Below, piece after piece: positions 32,653-43,199 of a DNA stretch of 64,000 nucleotides (position 1 is its first letter; every line of letters starts with the position of its first letter). Below the pieces are notes generated by a model. It was given only the letters and a program-made list of their open reading frames with translations, did not search any database and was not told where the DNA came from. Both the position numbers and the translations under genes were made by a program. The stretch lies in the NCBI RefSeq assembly GCF_963678635.1, contig NW_026970807.1:1-64000 (forward strand), read 5' to 3'. Source of the DNA: Symsagittifera roscoffensis (taxonomy: Eukaryota > Xenacoelomorpha > Acoela > Convolutidae).

Positions 32653-33183
32653 TTATTTTCGAAGAGCAGCGTTTTCACCATTCAAAATATTAGTAAAGCG
32701 TTCAATTGTTACGTTAGTAATCAGGTCAGTTTGAGTTTGAACAGATTTAGTCTGCGAGCCGAAGCAAACTTGAGGCAATCGTCTGCGAACTGGAACACCA
32801 CTAACATCTAAGTTGTTGATGGAGTTATAATTCACAGCTATTTTCAGTTTTTCCATCAGAGGGCCAGACAATTCATAGTTGGAGCAACCCAATATTAAAT
32901 ATTTGAATGTAGAGAGAAGACAAGGAACAACGAAGGCTTTTGAAGTCATCTTGTTAAGTAAATCGGTAGACTCTTTCGTAAATTCGACCAGCACATGATA
33001 ATGTTTTTCGTTGTCAATCGAATGGTTGCAAAAATCTAATTTATTCGAATGGGAGGATACTGCAAAATTTGCTTTTGAAGCGAAGCCTGAAAAGTTGGGT
33101 TCATGATTCAGGATGAAAAATTTGTAATTTTTACTGAACTGTTTGAAATAATCAGGGGATTGCTCATACATTGCTTCAACCAT
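32653..33183 (-). CDS. Unknown protein with HUH-like motif
   Basis: 176 residues on the minus strand, intact. KFFILNHE at residues 21-28 and KHYHVLVEF at 60-68 resemble motif 1 (hydrophobic strand ending in Asn) and motif 2 (His-hydrophobic-His) of HUH replication initiators, at about their usual 40-residue spacing. A candidate for the active-site Tyr follows (FKYLILG, residues 93-99), but the usual Lys after it is missing. The C-terminus has RRRLPQV and SVQTQTDL. It is the second gene of a minus-strand pair, 37 bases after the PC4-like gene. A rolling-circle type Rep domain is only a hypothesis; chance resemblance is possible. Confidence 0.5.
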   Translation of the reverse strand: MVEAMYEQSPDYFKQFSKNYKFFILNHEPNFSGFASKANFAVSSHSNKLDFCNHSIDNEKHYHVLVEFTKESTDLLNKMTSKAFVVPCLLSTFKYLILGCSNYELSGPLMEKLKIAVNYNSINNLDVSGVPVRRRLPQVCFGSQTKSVQTQTDLITNVTIERFTNILNGENAALRK

Positions 33184-33220
33184 TGCTTTGAAGTTTCAAT
33201 CGAATAACGAGTTGATAATG

Positions 33221-33580
33221 TTACACAACCCGACAGTTATCATCGTTTTCACTTTCGCATTCCTTTTCAGAGCATGAAGATTTTTTAGATTTGCTTCGCT
33301 TTTTTCTAAGTATTTCAGTCACGTCGCAGTTTTTTGCTTTCGTCAACCTTTTGATTTTTGTATAATTGTCCGCCAAGGACTCGAATTCACCAGTTGACAA
33401 AGTTATTCCTTGTCGATACTTGAAAGTTCCCTCTTCGTCTTTTTTGTACAATTTGATAGTTATGTAAGTACCGGTCTGTGCGAATGTTTTTGCACCGACT
33501 CTAACTAAACGTTTATCGTTCGAAGATATATCCCTAAAATCATCGAAATAGTCTACATCCGTGTCAAGAGAAGCGTACAT
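33221..33580 (-). CDS. PC4-like ssDNA-binding protein candidate 2
   Basis: 119 residues. Residues 24-75 (RLVRVGAKTF, TYITIKLYKKDEEGTFKYRQ, GITLSTGEFESLADNYTKI) follow the PC4/p15 domain closely: a leading strand, two strands joined by an acidic-Gly hairpin, a G-I-T/S-L turn and an amphipathic helix. The tail is first basic (KKRSKSKK) then acidic. PC4-fold proteins bind ssDNA, which would suit strand-displacement replication by the element's polymerase. It is the first gene of the minus-strand pair inside the inverted repeat segment. The domain call is stronger than for 25653-25994. Confidence 0.6.
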   Translation of the reverse strand: MYASLDTDVDYFDDFRDISSNDKRLVRVGAKTFAQTGTYITIKLYKKDEEGTFKYRQGITLSTGEFESLADNYTKIKRLTKAKNCDVTEILRKKRSKSKKSSCSEKECESENDDNCRVV

Positions 33581-34206
33581 TATAAATGAATAACAACCAA
33601 CTGGTTTTCAGTGTGGAACGTTGAAGAAAGACTGATCACAGTATACGAGACAGATCATGCGCTCCCAAAGTAAAAATTTAGGTGATAACGTTTACGGGCG
33701 CCCTAAGCCATATTGATAAGACTTAATCACCAAGGATAAAATTTCTTTAACGATAAACCTCTTTTTAAATGGGTATTTTGTTACTTTTTCCCCCGGCTAT
33801 ACTCTAAAAATCTTCTAGTGTTATTTATTGTGACAGTTATTTTAATGACTGTTATGAATCATGGTAATGAATTTCTAACAGTTTAACAAAGAATGTCTGG
33901 CAAACTATCATGAAAACTTGATTTCAAGTGCTTTCGCCCGTAGCCACTATAATAAAGCTATCACATAAATCTAAAAAATCGGGTTTTCACATTCATTCCT
34001 AACATGACCTCAGGCGTCATGCTTAAAAGAATGAATAAAATTTGATAGCCTCGCGTAGAAAGTTATTAGCTTTGACCTAATTGAACTATGCCACCCCTTT
34101 CCTGATTTCATTCTCATTATTAAACTTTTCATACTTTTCATTCTCTCAATTTCTTTTCGGTAGTTCAGTCATTTCATTTTAACAAAACTTTAAACCTCTT
34201 CAAGTC
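33581..34206. other. Intergenic region between divergent genes
   Basis: 626 bases with no open frame worth calling. It must hold the promoters for the minus-strand pair and for the plus-strand gene at 34207. TTTATAAT lies just before the minus-strand ATG at 33580, but it is too close to be a normal TATA box. Confidence 0.5.
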
Positions 34207-34851
34207 ATGACTAGTCCTTTACAAATAATCTCAACGTCTGATCGAGAAAGAACAATTATCTACCAAACATACACGAGAGAGTCGATTGCAGTCATCCATC
34301 AACAGAAAGAGAGAGTCTCTCCGTCTACAGCAAGTCCGTTCAATGACTTGGCTCCCCGAAAAAACGACGAGAATCAAAACGAGGAATGGACTACAAAAAG
34401 TCATATCATGCTACCGAACTACCTCCTTGATCACATCGATCTACTTAGACAGAATCGAAAACGAATGTACGAGAGTTGCACTATTCACGAGAGCTATCCG
34501 GCATAAGAAAAGACGGAGATAAACGACCCAACCTCGCTCGAGCAGTCTCCAAGAAAAATTCTCTTCGCGTATGACTGCGAGTCAATGCCGTTGTATGAAA
34601 ATCAGGAGGGATGTATTCGTGATTATGCAGAGCGCGAAGCGTACTGGGATATTCCGACAGCAATGTCTCCCGAGTCGCTTGTTAGGGGAGCAGTTTCAAC
34701 TCCAGAACAATCAACTTCCTATTCGGATGCTCGGGTTTCATCTAGTGCGGAGACAATTGATCTAGTCACCCCAGATCTCATTCAAGGCACTCCTCCAAAT
34801 GCAGCTTGCTATGCGCCAAAAAAGAGAAAACTACAGTTTCGAGGTTTCTAA
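34207..34851 (+). pseudogene. Unknown Polinton gene interrupted by TAA
   Basis: A single frame runs from ATG 34207 to a stop at 34851, broken only by TAA at 34504-34506; codons between 34507 and 34584 are open. About 213 codons in all. No family recognised. It is polar and Ser/Thr/Glu-rich, with a possible helix (LPNYLLDHIDLLRQNRKRM) and a basic end (PKKRKLQFRGF) resembling a nuclear localisation signal. It could be two short proteins, but the shared frame favours one disabled gene. Confidence 0.45.
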
Positions 34852-35158
34852 TAACTTAAACAAAAAACTTTCCTTTGTTTCAAATATTATTCCAAGGTTT
34901 TATATATTCATTTTTGCTTGATTTGACTTCTAAGCTGTTTTAACAGTACTGTGTGTATATTTTTTGTCTCAGTTTTTTATTTTGCTTAATAGATCAATTA
35001 AAGTTTTCCCCGTAAAGTTTTCAGCAAAATCTTAGAGAAAAACCAGAAAAAAATCACAAATCGAGAATAATTTTACGCTAAAATTGTTGTTTGAGAAAGA
35101 ATGAGAGAGAGAGAGAGAGAGAGATAAATACACTTGCTCAGTAGTGAACCCTATTTGG

Positions 35159-35345
35159 AATATCCTTTTCGGGATATTGCTTTCTTTTCAAAAGAAAGAT
35201 AAATATGGAAGGGTCCAACATTTTCTTGTTGGTAGTTCAACCATATTTATTTGGCTTTTTTATCAAACACTCTCTGTCCTCTCTCTCATCATACTTTGTG
35301 CCCGGTGGGTTTAGCCAGGTCTTACGCAAAGTAACAGAGAGTGTT
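35159..35345. repeat. Cluster of hairpins
   Basis: Three adjacent inverted repeats: AATATCC/GGATATT (35159-35178), CTTTCTTTT/AAAAGAAAG with one-base centre (35180-35198), and a two-tier stem with outer arms AACACTCTCTGT/ACAGAGAGTGTT (35266-35277 and 35334-35345) and inner arms TACTTTG/CAAAGTA. Function unknown. Confidence 0.6.
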
Positions 35346-35952
35346 TTAAGCCATAAATCTGCATTATATTACATTCATATACATGTTTTGGGTGTAAAAC
35401 GGACAATTTTTTGGTAAAAATGTGAAAAAAAAAATTATGTTTTTTTTTCGAAAAATGAACATGACCCTTAACCCTGCTCAGAAATTCATGGCAAATTGAG
35501 TGAGGGTAGCTTCAATGGATTTGGAGATAAAAAAATTTTTCCCATTTTTTTTTTCAATATTTTCACAAAAATCAGATTTTCTCAAAAAATCACAACTTTT
35601 TAAGCGTCTACTCTCAATGATTGGGCTATAATTGTTTTTTTTTTAAATTTCTACGCTTGTCCTAATTACGTATCAGATAGCTCTTAAAAATTTCAAACCA
35701 CATTCACTTGAATTTAAAACGAGAACGAATAATTCAAGCTAAAAATTAAGGAAAAAAGAAGTTAAAAAATTATGTTTTTTAAATTTCGAACTTGACCAGT
35801 AGAACTGTGCTCAAGGTCCCACAAAACTTGCTGGTTTTTTTATTGATAGATTTAAAAGACAATTTTTTAAACATTACTTTTCCTTTTTTCACAACATAAA
35901 AAGTTTGAGGTTTTCCTTTATTTTGAAAAAAAAATTCACTTGAAATTACAGA

Positions 35953-36060
35953 ACGGGAGGCGTTCCCGAGGAGCGTAGCGACGAGCAACGCCGGGTTAGC
36001 TATTGCCCCTTAAACCAAACGGCCATGCCTTAATATTTCGAAGGACATGATATGAAATGT
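35953..36060 (-). repeat. 107-bp inverted repeat, right arm (tRNA-like head)
   Basis: Inverse of 32403-32509 with only a few mismatches, mostly near the outer edge. The two arms enclose 3.4 kb that holds both minus-strand genes and the broken gene at 34207. Confidence 0.85.
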
Positions 36061-37788
36061 TTCACGGGACACTGAATGACATGACGGAAACTTTGATTCC
36101 GATATCTTTTACACATTCAAATGACAATCTATGCTTATCATGCATCGGTAACTATCAAGGTATCAAATTTGCAAAATTTTCATTTTTTAAGTTTACTATT
36201 TTATTTCAACTTAAATAGTTAGTTGAGGGCTTTACTTTCTGAATACTTTTATCTCATAAATCTACTTTTTATTATACCTATTTACGCGAACCAAGAAGTG
36301 GGCTTGAAATCATTAGGAAATTACTGTTTCACGGTTAAAATTAGTCAGAAAAAGTTTTAGGCTCTATCTGAATCATTCTAAGCTTTAAATTTTGTAATTT
36401 AGTGCTGAAATGTTATTTGAAAGTCTAAACCAGTCCCCTAAAAAATGCAAAAACTTTATCGCTAACCCTTAAAAATAACAGCAAAAGTTTGAGGCTGTAA
36501 ATGAATCAGTTTTTAGCATACAAAACCCCTGCACTTGAACCGAGTGATGAGACATTCAGAGCTTAAAGCTAGAATAAACCCTGTTTTTGGAAAGGAAAGT
36601 ACTTATTGTCAAGACGGCGAAGTATAACTCTCGTTAATGGCTTCTACTTGCCCTTACCCGCAAAGTTTTTTGGTGCTAGTCACTTCTCACTTTTGCTTTT
36701 TCATAACCAGTTCTACTTGAAATTATCCTGAATTTTCTTGAAATTTTCCTGAATTACTTCAGTAACTTCAACAAAAAATGCCGAACTCTACTTCTATCGC
36801 GACACCTGTTCCTTGCCAGCAGTGCGGTAAAATACTGAGCTCTAAAAGGAACTTGAGAAGACATGAGCAAAAAGTTCACAAGATCCTTCCTACCCCTCCT
36901 CCTCAAACTGTTTGCGATGAGTGTCTCGAATCATTCGAGAGTTTGTCGGAAGACCGAGAGCACGTCGAGCTGGTACACGACATGACTTCGAATAGTCATT
37001 GTATCTATTGCCATACAATATTTCTCACCGCGGAAAGCTATGGACAGCACTTGCTGAAGAAGCACGCGTTGCCAGTTTGGGACGGCATTGAGACGACGTC
37101 TTCCGCTGCCCCAACGGAAAGCGCGCTCAGAGGCAAATTGCGTCGATACGATCTCAAAGTTGGTGAAAAAGAAATGGATTTGCTCCAAGTCATGATGCAA
37201 AACAAGGAGGAAATAGATGCTCTCATACTGGAAAGGGTCAAAGAGGGTCCGAACAAGGTGCAATTCCACGTGGAAGTGGGAATGATCAAAATTCCCACTG
37301 TGCAAGACGGGGACAGTGGAAACTTCGAAAGGACCATGCTGTTTCTGAACACTAAGGCATTGACAGTGTACTTCGAGGGAATAGCTGGGGCTCAATTAAG
37401 TCAATTCGTTCTCTTCTCATGGTAGCGGATGAATTATTGACAGAATGGAAAAATTGCAAATCAGTTTCGCGGCCTTCTCACCAATAAGAGCAGGATCCTA
37501 CCTCGAGCTACCTGATGCACTCAGCGCAGCATCTACTCTGCTCACAAATATCAACACTAAAGATGATGACCGTTGCTTTCTCTACTGCTTTGTTGCCGCA
37601 TATCACAATGTGAATGAGCCGGCCCTCTACCCCACATCTAGACGGTGGCTGGAGAAAAACAAAGTTTCAACCTACAATCTCGACAAAGAAGGAATTGTGA
37701 AAATCAATGAGGAATACGAAATGGCAATGGGTCTGATGGATATGGACAGATTTGAAAAGTTGAACAATTGTCAAATCAACGTCTTCCG

Positions 37789-37909
37789 GTAAGCAAATTC
37801 TAATTACCTTCTAAAAACTTTAAAATTCCTTCAATATTGTTCTTCACCTATTCAAACACCCTTTTTATTTCATTACAAACCTAGGTATAAAAATTATTTT
37901 TCTGTTCAG
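37789..37909 (+). other. Predicted spliceosomal intron 1 of PolB (121 nt)
   Basis: GTAAGC donor and TTCTGTTCAG acceptor. Splicing joins a codon split after its second base and keeps the frame between VFR and YNDGELL. Unspliced, the region has stops. Confidence 0.8.
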
Positions 37910-40478
37910 GTACAACGATGGCGAATTGTTGCCCATAAGAGTATCGAGCAGATTCACTACTAGCCTGATTGTAGATTTGTTGCTGCTGACAGATGGATCA
38001 AAACATCACTATGTGTTGATAAGTGATCTCCAGAAACTGGTCGAGTACGTGCGGCACAAAGTGCACCGATTTCAATCTGAGATTTGTCGCAAATGTTTCC
38101 ACACATGCGCTTCATTCGAAACTCTGAGAAGACATCAAGAATCGTGCTACCAAGACGAAGATGTCGTCATAACAATGCCCAAGCCGGGAAAAGATGACCA
38201 TAAGTTCAAAAACTTAACAGCTCGTTGGTACGTACCCAGAGTGAACTACTTTGATTTGGAGTCACTGCTTTTACCAGTATACGGACCGCAACCTGATCCG
38301 CAAAAATCTAGCACGCAAACAATTGAAATCCATCAACCGTGCGGCTACGCGTTAGCAGTAATCGAATTTGGGAAAAAAGACCTGTTAAAGTTTGAGCTTA
38401 AAAGAGGACCGAATGTGATGGAAGAGCTAATTAGCTCCCTTGAATCGTTAGCGAGACAAATTTACGTAGAAAAAAGGAAATATTACTTTTTCACTGGTTT
38501 AAAAGACCAGGAACGGGAAGATGCTACAATTTGTTGGATATGCGAGAATGATTTTTGCGACAATGATCAAGTGGTACTTGATCATTGCTATTACACCAAC
38601 AAGTTTCTGGGTTGGGCACACAATGAGTGTAACGTTAATACAAAAACAACAAATTACATTCCAGTGGTAGCTCATAATTTGTCAAATTATGATTTACACT
38701 TTATAATCAAAGCGCTGGCAAAAAGCGATTCGGAAAACACTTTTTCCGTAATACCCGCATCTGAAGAAAATTAGATATCCTTGACAATCTCAGTATATAT
38801 AAAAACGTACACGGACAAAAACGGCAAAATCAAAAAACTCTTCGAAAACCTGAGGTTCATCGATTCGTATAGGTTCATGCTAGCATCGTTGGCAAAACTT
38901 GTCGATAATTTGCCCAACGAAAAGTTTTTTCTGCTGAAAATTTTGAAAAACTCGGCCACTCACCTGAAAAAGTCAGTCTGTTGAAACAGAAAGGGCATTA
39001 CCCCTACTCATACTTCAACTCATTCGAAAAATTCCGAGAAACTCGCCTTCCCCCACGAGCAATGTGGAAAAATAGTCTAACAGGAGGGGATGTGAGTGTT
39101 CCAAGAAGCGAGTACAATCATGCCCTTAAAGTTTTCACCGAACTGAAGTGTGGCTCACTTGGTGATTACCACGACTTGTACTTGACTACAGATTTGCTAT
39201 TGCTTGCTTCCGTTTTCGAAGCTTTTCGTGAAGTTTGCTATCAAACATACGGGCTGGATTGCGCCTGTTACTTCTCGGCAAGTAACCTTTCAGGGGACGC
39301 CTTTCTAAAAGTTTGTAAGCCCGAACTGAAACTATTAACGGACCGTGAACATCTAGACCTTGTGCAGCGAATGATACGAGGAGGCATGTCGCCGGTTTAC
39401 GCGCGCCGATTTTACAAAGCAAACAATAAATACCTCGACGATTTTTCACCCTGAGAACCATCAAGCTACATCCTCAATATTGATGCAAACAATGTGTACG
39501 GGGGGATAATGAAACACTGCCCTTTGCCCTTAAACGATTTTTCAATAGTTGAAAAAAGTCTGGCAGACATACTGCTCACCAGCGAAACCTCAGAGTGGGG
39601 TTATATAGTTGAAGTCAATTTAACCATACCCGAAGAGCTTCACGACTTCTTTGCTGATTACCCCCTTGCCCCCTCTCGTGAAGTAGTGGACATCGGTGCA
39701 ATGAGCAACGAACAAGTCGACATGTTGGGAAAATTGGGAATCACCACACTGCCAAAAGTGCCAAAGCTTCTACAGACCTTGCATCCTAAAGAAGGTTATG
39801 TTTTGCACTACCTTACCCTAAAATTGTACCATGAGCTGGGAATGAAAATAACTCACCTCGGAAAAGTTCTTCAGTTCCGCCAAAGTCACTGGATGGCACC
39901 CTTTGTCGACCTCAACACCCGCCTACGAAAAGCCGCGGTAAATAAATTCCAGGAGAACTTCTACAAGCTAATTGTTAATTCAGCTTTCGGTAAGACAATG
40001 GAGTCTAAGTTAGGAAGAAAGAAGCTGGAGATTGTAAGGAATGAGAGAGAACTTTTACAAAAAACAGCTCTGAGCACAATGAAAAGCTTTCAAATCATTG
40101 ACGATCAATTAGCCACAATTAGCTTTTCAGTAACAAAAATATTGTGGGATAAACCTATGATAGTTGGTGCGACCATCTTAGACCTCGCCAAGCGTTTCAT
40201 GTTTCAGTTTCATTATCAAAAAATGAAACCAAATCTAAACTTGGAACTCCTTTACTCCGACACGGATAGTTTTATTTACGCTATAAAAACTGATGACGTT
40301 TACCGAGACTTGGAGAAAATAAAAGCTGATTTCGACTTTTCAAATTACGATAAGGACCATTTCTTGTACGAGGATACCAACAAGAAAGTTGTGCTGAAGT
40401 TCAAAGACGAGACTGGTGGGAAGCCGATCAGAGAATTCATCGCCCTAAAACCGAAACTATATTCGGTCGTCCTTAATG

Positions 40479-40809
40479 GTAAATAAAATTTAAGCCATCC
40501 TTCCACCCCCCATTCCTACCTTTTACAGAACAAAATTACCACCACCAACCTACCTACACCCCTTAATTTGTTGCATTAAACTATGGGCATTTAGCTGATT
40601 TAGGCAACATTATACAATGTTGCCTAAACGTTGATTTATCTGACAACATATTCCCTCTTTTTTCCTCTTTTTTTTCATGATAATTTAGAGTCTTCTGCTC
40701 TTTTTTGGTAAAATGAATCAAATTTTGTTCGGTATAAATTGAGTTGCTGAAGTGAAATGAAGCTATCCCCTACGTTGTAGAAAAGAATAATAATTTTGCT
40801 TCTGTTTAG
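40479..40809 (+). other. Predicted spliceosomal intron 2 of PolB (331 nt)
   Basis: GTAAAT donor and TTCTGTTTAG acceptor. Splicing joins a codon split after its first base and restores the frame from SVVLN into the SAKGIKRS block typical of the polymerase C-terminal region. Confidence 0.78.
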
Positions 40810-41327
40810 AAAGCACTCAAAAATTGAGTGCCAAAGGAATTAAACGGAGTGCACAGAGAGAACTGGTCCACCAAACCTTCAGGGACACATTATTCACTGG
40901 AAAAACAATGAGAGTGTACAACTACAATATAGTTTCGAAAGGTCACACCAATATGACAGTGAAACAAAACAAACTTGCATTATCGCCATTCGACTCAAAA
41001 CGTTTTCTACTTTTCGACAGAATTTCGACAGTGCCCTTTGGCCATAAAGCTGCTGAAGAAAATACTTTTCTAGAAGACATTTACATGGATACCGAGTGGG
41101 TCAACTCATACAATGAAACTGATAACAGTTCTCCCGATTTTACACTTTCGGATTGGGGATTTTTACAGCGGTCCTACTCAGAAGCAGAGCTGCAAGAAGA
41201 AGAAGAAGCTTCTAGTAGCCGAGTCCGTGAACGTCCCCCTATAAAAAACCCATTTATTTTATCTGAAGCTTCAGAAGAACGACCATCTAAAAAACAACGC
41301 AAAGAAAACCAAAACAATAAACATTAA

Positions 41328-41670
41328 AGTCTGAAACATATATTTTCAGATGATTTTTACTGTTCGTCCTTTTTATACTTCGACTTATATATGTTTTGGT
41401 TTTTACCAATTTACAACTAATAAAATACTCGTATTTAGCTCAATCACTGTTTTAACATAAATAGCTTCAGGCAAATAAACTAGTAGACGCAAACCAAGTG
41501 TTAATTCAAGCAAATGTGTGAAATCCTTAGGCTTGTTAACAAACTTTAATAGCATGACAAATCTTTGACGAAAAGAAAGAAAGCCAGGAAATGATATCCA
41601 CATGAAACTAGGACGAAAAAGAAAAGTTCAGGAATTAGGACGGTTAATTTTAATTATCGCGGGAAAAGGG
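41328..41670. other. 3' region between PolB and right terminal repeat
   Basis: No gene. AATAAA-type polyadenylation signals overlap the PolB stop region and recur at about 41418. Confidence 0.5.
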
Positions 41671-41925
41671 ACCGCTTTAAAAGGAATTAGAAGAAATTAT
41701 TGTATCGAGTCCCGGTTGCGTCCCGGTTGTTGAGCTCAGCTTAACAAGATCCTAAGGAGGGGGTCTTTTTCTTTAGGTGTGGGAACTTGCGATCATTTAC
41801 AAAATCCTAGGATAGGGGTCCTCCAAAAAATTAAGGACCCCTTTCCTAGGATTTTGCTTTACGTGAGGACCCGCCCCCTTAGGAAGGACCCCCCCTTAGG
41901 ATCCGGGACACGATACAATACTACT
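41671..41925. repeat. Polinton right terminal inverted repeat
   Basis: Inverse of 23679-23933, ending CACGATACAATACTACT. The internal hairpin at 41800-41856 corresponds to 23759-23815. The inner TTGTATCGAG at 41700-41709 mirrors the outer end. C runs are short here (7) compared with G15 on the left. The match weakens inward, so the inner limit is approximate. Confidence 0.9.
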
Positions 41926-41931
41926 ATCTTA
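41926..41931. other. Right target-site duplication of the Polinton
   Basis: ATCTTA, equal to 23673-23678. Immediately after it the older PolB pseudogene sequence resumes. Confidence 0.85.
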
Positions 41932-43190
41932 GCTCTAATTGTATTCGTTTCAGAAGATGAGTTTAGCTGCATGTTCTGCTCAAAACGCTTCAGAAAGAAC
42001 CTAAAGTTGAATGAGCATCTAATGAAAATATATCAAGTCAATGGCAGTAAAGTTCGGCAACTTTTTTTTGAGAAACTGGCTGGTATATTTCAATCAACGT
42101 TCGAGTATTCCTCACAGTTGCGTCACTCCAATTTTTTATGTTTGATGCCCCAGATTGTTTGAATTTCGAGAAACATTGAATCGGCATGTTGAAATCGACC
42201 ACGATCTCATTGCAACAGCATGCAACAAAAAAATTTCGCTCATAGCGGATATATCTTCGTCAGCAACCGGACCTGACAGCTGTCATTGAACAATTCAGAA
42301 GCAAGACTCGCTAGTTTTTGAAACAAAACCAACCAAACTTGGTGCAATGCAATGGAAGTACAGTATTCAGCTTTAACTTCGTTGATAAAACGCGTTGATC
42401 ATACCACATTAGCAGCAAATCATGACTCTTTTTTTTTCTCGAGGTATGCTGATTTTTTTGAATGGTTGACCAATTGGTCACCACTTTGTAAGTGTTCTGT
42501 AATAGTGGTATGTACCCGTTGGCAATTACGTGAATAAAAATGAGTAGAGAAAAGTTCAAAGAAAGGGTTTTTAGACAGTTTTTAGTTTTTTCCCAAGAAT
42601 CTGAAGGCAATTCAAGATCTTTTAGCTCTCAAAATCACCTAATTTTCAGAATGTTTTTTCTCGACAAAAAAAAACATTTATAGCTAACAAAATTTACCCT
42701 TATTTCTGAATGGTCTAATTTCGGAAACATATCTACCTAGCTTTGCAACGGGTTAGAAAGTTGTTTTCTCGAAGCGAGCTGATGTAAGAAAAATCAAATT
42801 TTCAATCTAAAGTGAAGTTATGAAAACTTTTGAATGTCAGGATAACAGGAGACTATATTGGCCTTTACCTCAGAAACGATGTCTCACTGCTTGCAGTCGT
42901 GATAGAAACATTCAAGAACAAGTTTAAAAAAGAAACATAATTTTGATACATGCCTTTCTTATTCGGCTTCAATTTGGATGCTATGCTAAGGATGACTGGA
43001 GTTGAATTGGAACTTCTCGCTGATATCTACTTGTTAGGGTACATTGAAAAATCATACGAGAAGGCTTTATTGGAAAACCGACTATCACTATTTATCTGAT
43101 TTGGATCGAACAAAGCCATCAACATACTACATGTTCTTAGATGTTGTTAGCCTGCATGGTGGAACTATGATGAAGGAAACGACTGGAGGA
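41932..43190 (+). pseudogene. Older family-B DNA polymerase, degraded (right of the Polinton)
   Basis: Corresponds to 6915-8215: an acceptor-like TGTATTCGTTTCAG followed by C2H2 finger CMFCSKRFRKNLKLNEHLMK, then a LYLRNDVSLLAVVIETF block near 42870-42915 and LDAMLRMTGVELELLADI near 42974-43027. It is less decayed than the left copy in places but has stops and frame changes throughout. With the left flank at 23553-23672 it shows where the Polinton inserted. Confidence 0.65.
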
Positions 43191-43199
43191 AATCCAACA

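Larger units (their letters stand above)
34852..36777. other. Long noncoding region before PolB
   Basis: 1.9 kb without a supportable gene. It holds a (GA)11 tract (35103-35124), a cluster of hairpins (35159-35345), poly-T/poly-A rich sequence and the right arm of the inverted repeat (35953-36060). From 36061 to 36777 I see only AT-rich sequence and presumably the PolB promoter. Confidence 0.6.
36778..41327 (+). pseudogene. Protein-primed family-B DNA polymerase, with introns and disabling changes
   Basis: Replicative polymerase of the Polinton. The N-terminus has three C2H2 fingers (CQQCGKILSSKRNLRRHEQKVH, CDEC..., CIYC...). A later C2HC finger is followed by exonuclease I YFDLES (Asp codon 38253), an endonuclease VII-like CxxC...DHCY...CN block (about 38532-38633) and exonuclease II HNLSNYDLHF (about 38672-38703). 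Polymerase motif A DANNVYG is at 39482-39502, motif B NFYKLIVNSAFGKTMES at about 39956-40006 and motif C YSDTDS at 40253-40270; KPKLY lies near 40453. Two introns are predicted (37789-37909, 40479-40809). Breaks: frame changes between about 37400 and 37470, TAG at 38772, a frameshift near 38960, TGA at 39452. Confidence 0.93.
23679..41925 (+). mobile_element. Complete but disabled Polinton/Maverick (adintovirus-like) element
   Basis: 18,247 bp from AGTAGTATTG to CAATACTACT, with terminal inverted repeats of about 250 bp, AG...CT ends and a 6-bp ATCTTA duplication. It encodes the diagnostic Polinton set: protein-primed PolB, rve integrase, packaging ATPase, adenain-like protease, double-jelly-roll major capsid and penton-like minor capsid, plus about ten smaller proteins. 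Frameshifts or stops affect PolB, major capsid, the integrase tail, the small conserved protein and one unknown gene, so it is probably inactive. Some indels lie at short homopolymers and may be sequencing errors. It sits within an older PolB pseudogene. Confidence 0.95.

Noticed and set aside
36931..37395. 154-codon minus-strand open frame
   Set aside because: Antisense of the PolB N-terminal exon, which has clear C2H2 fingers on the + strand.
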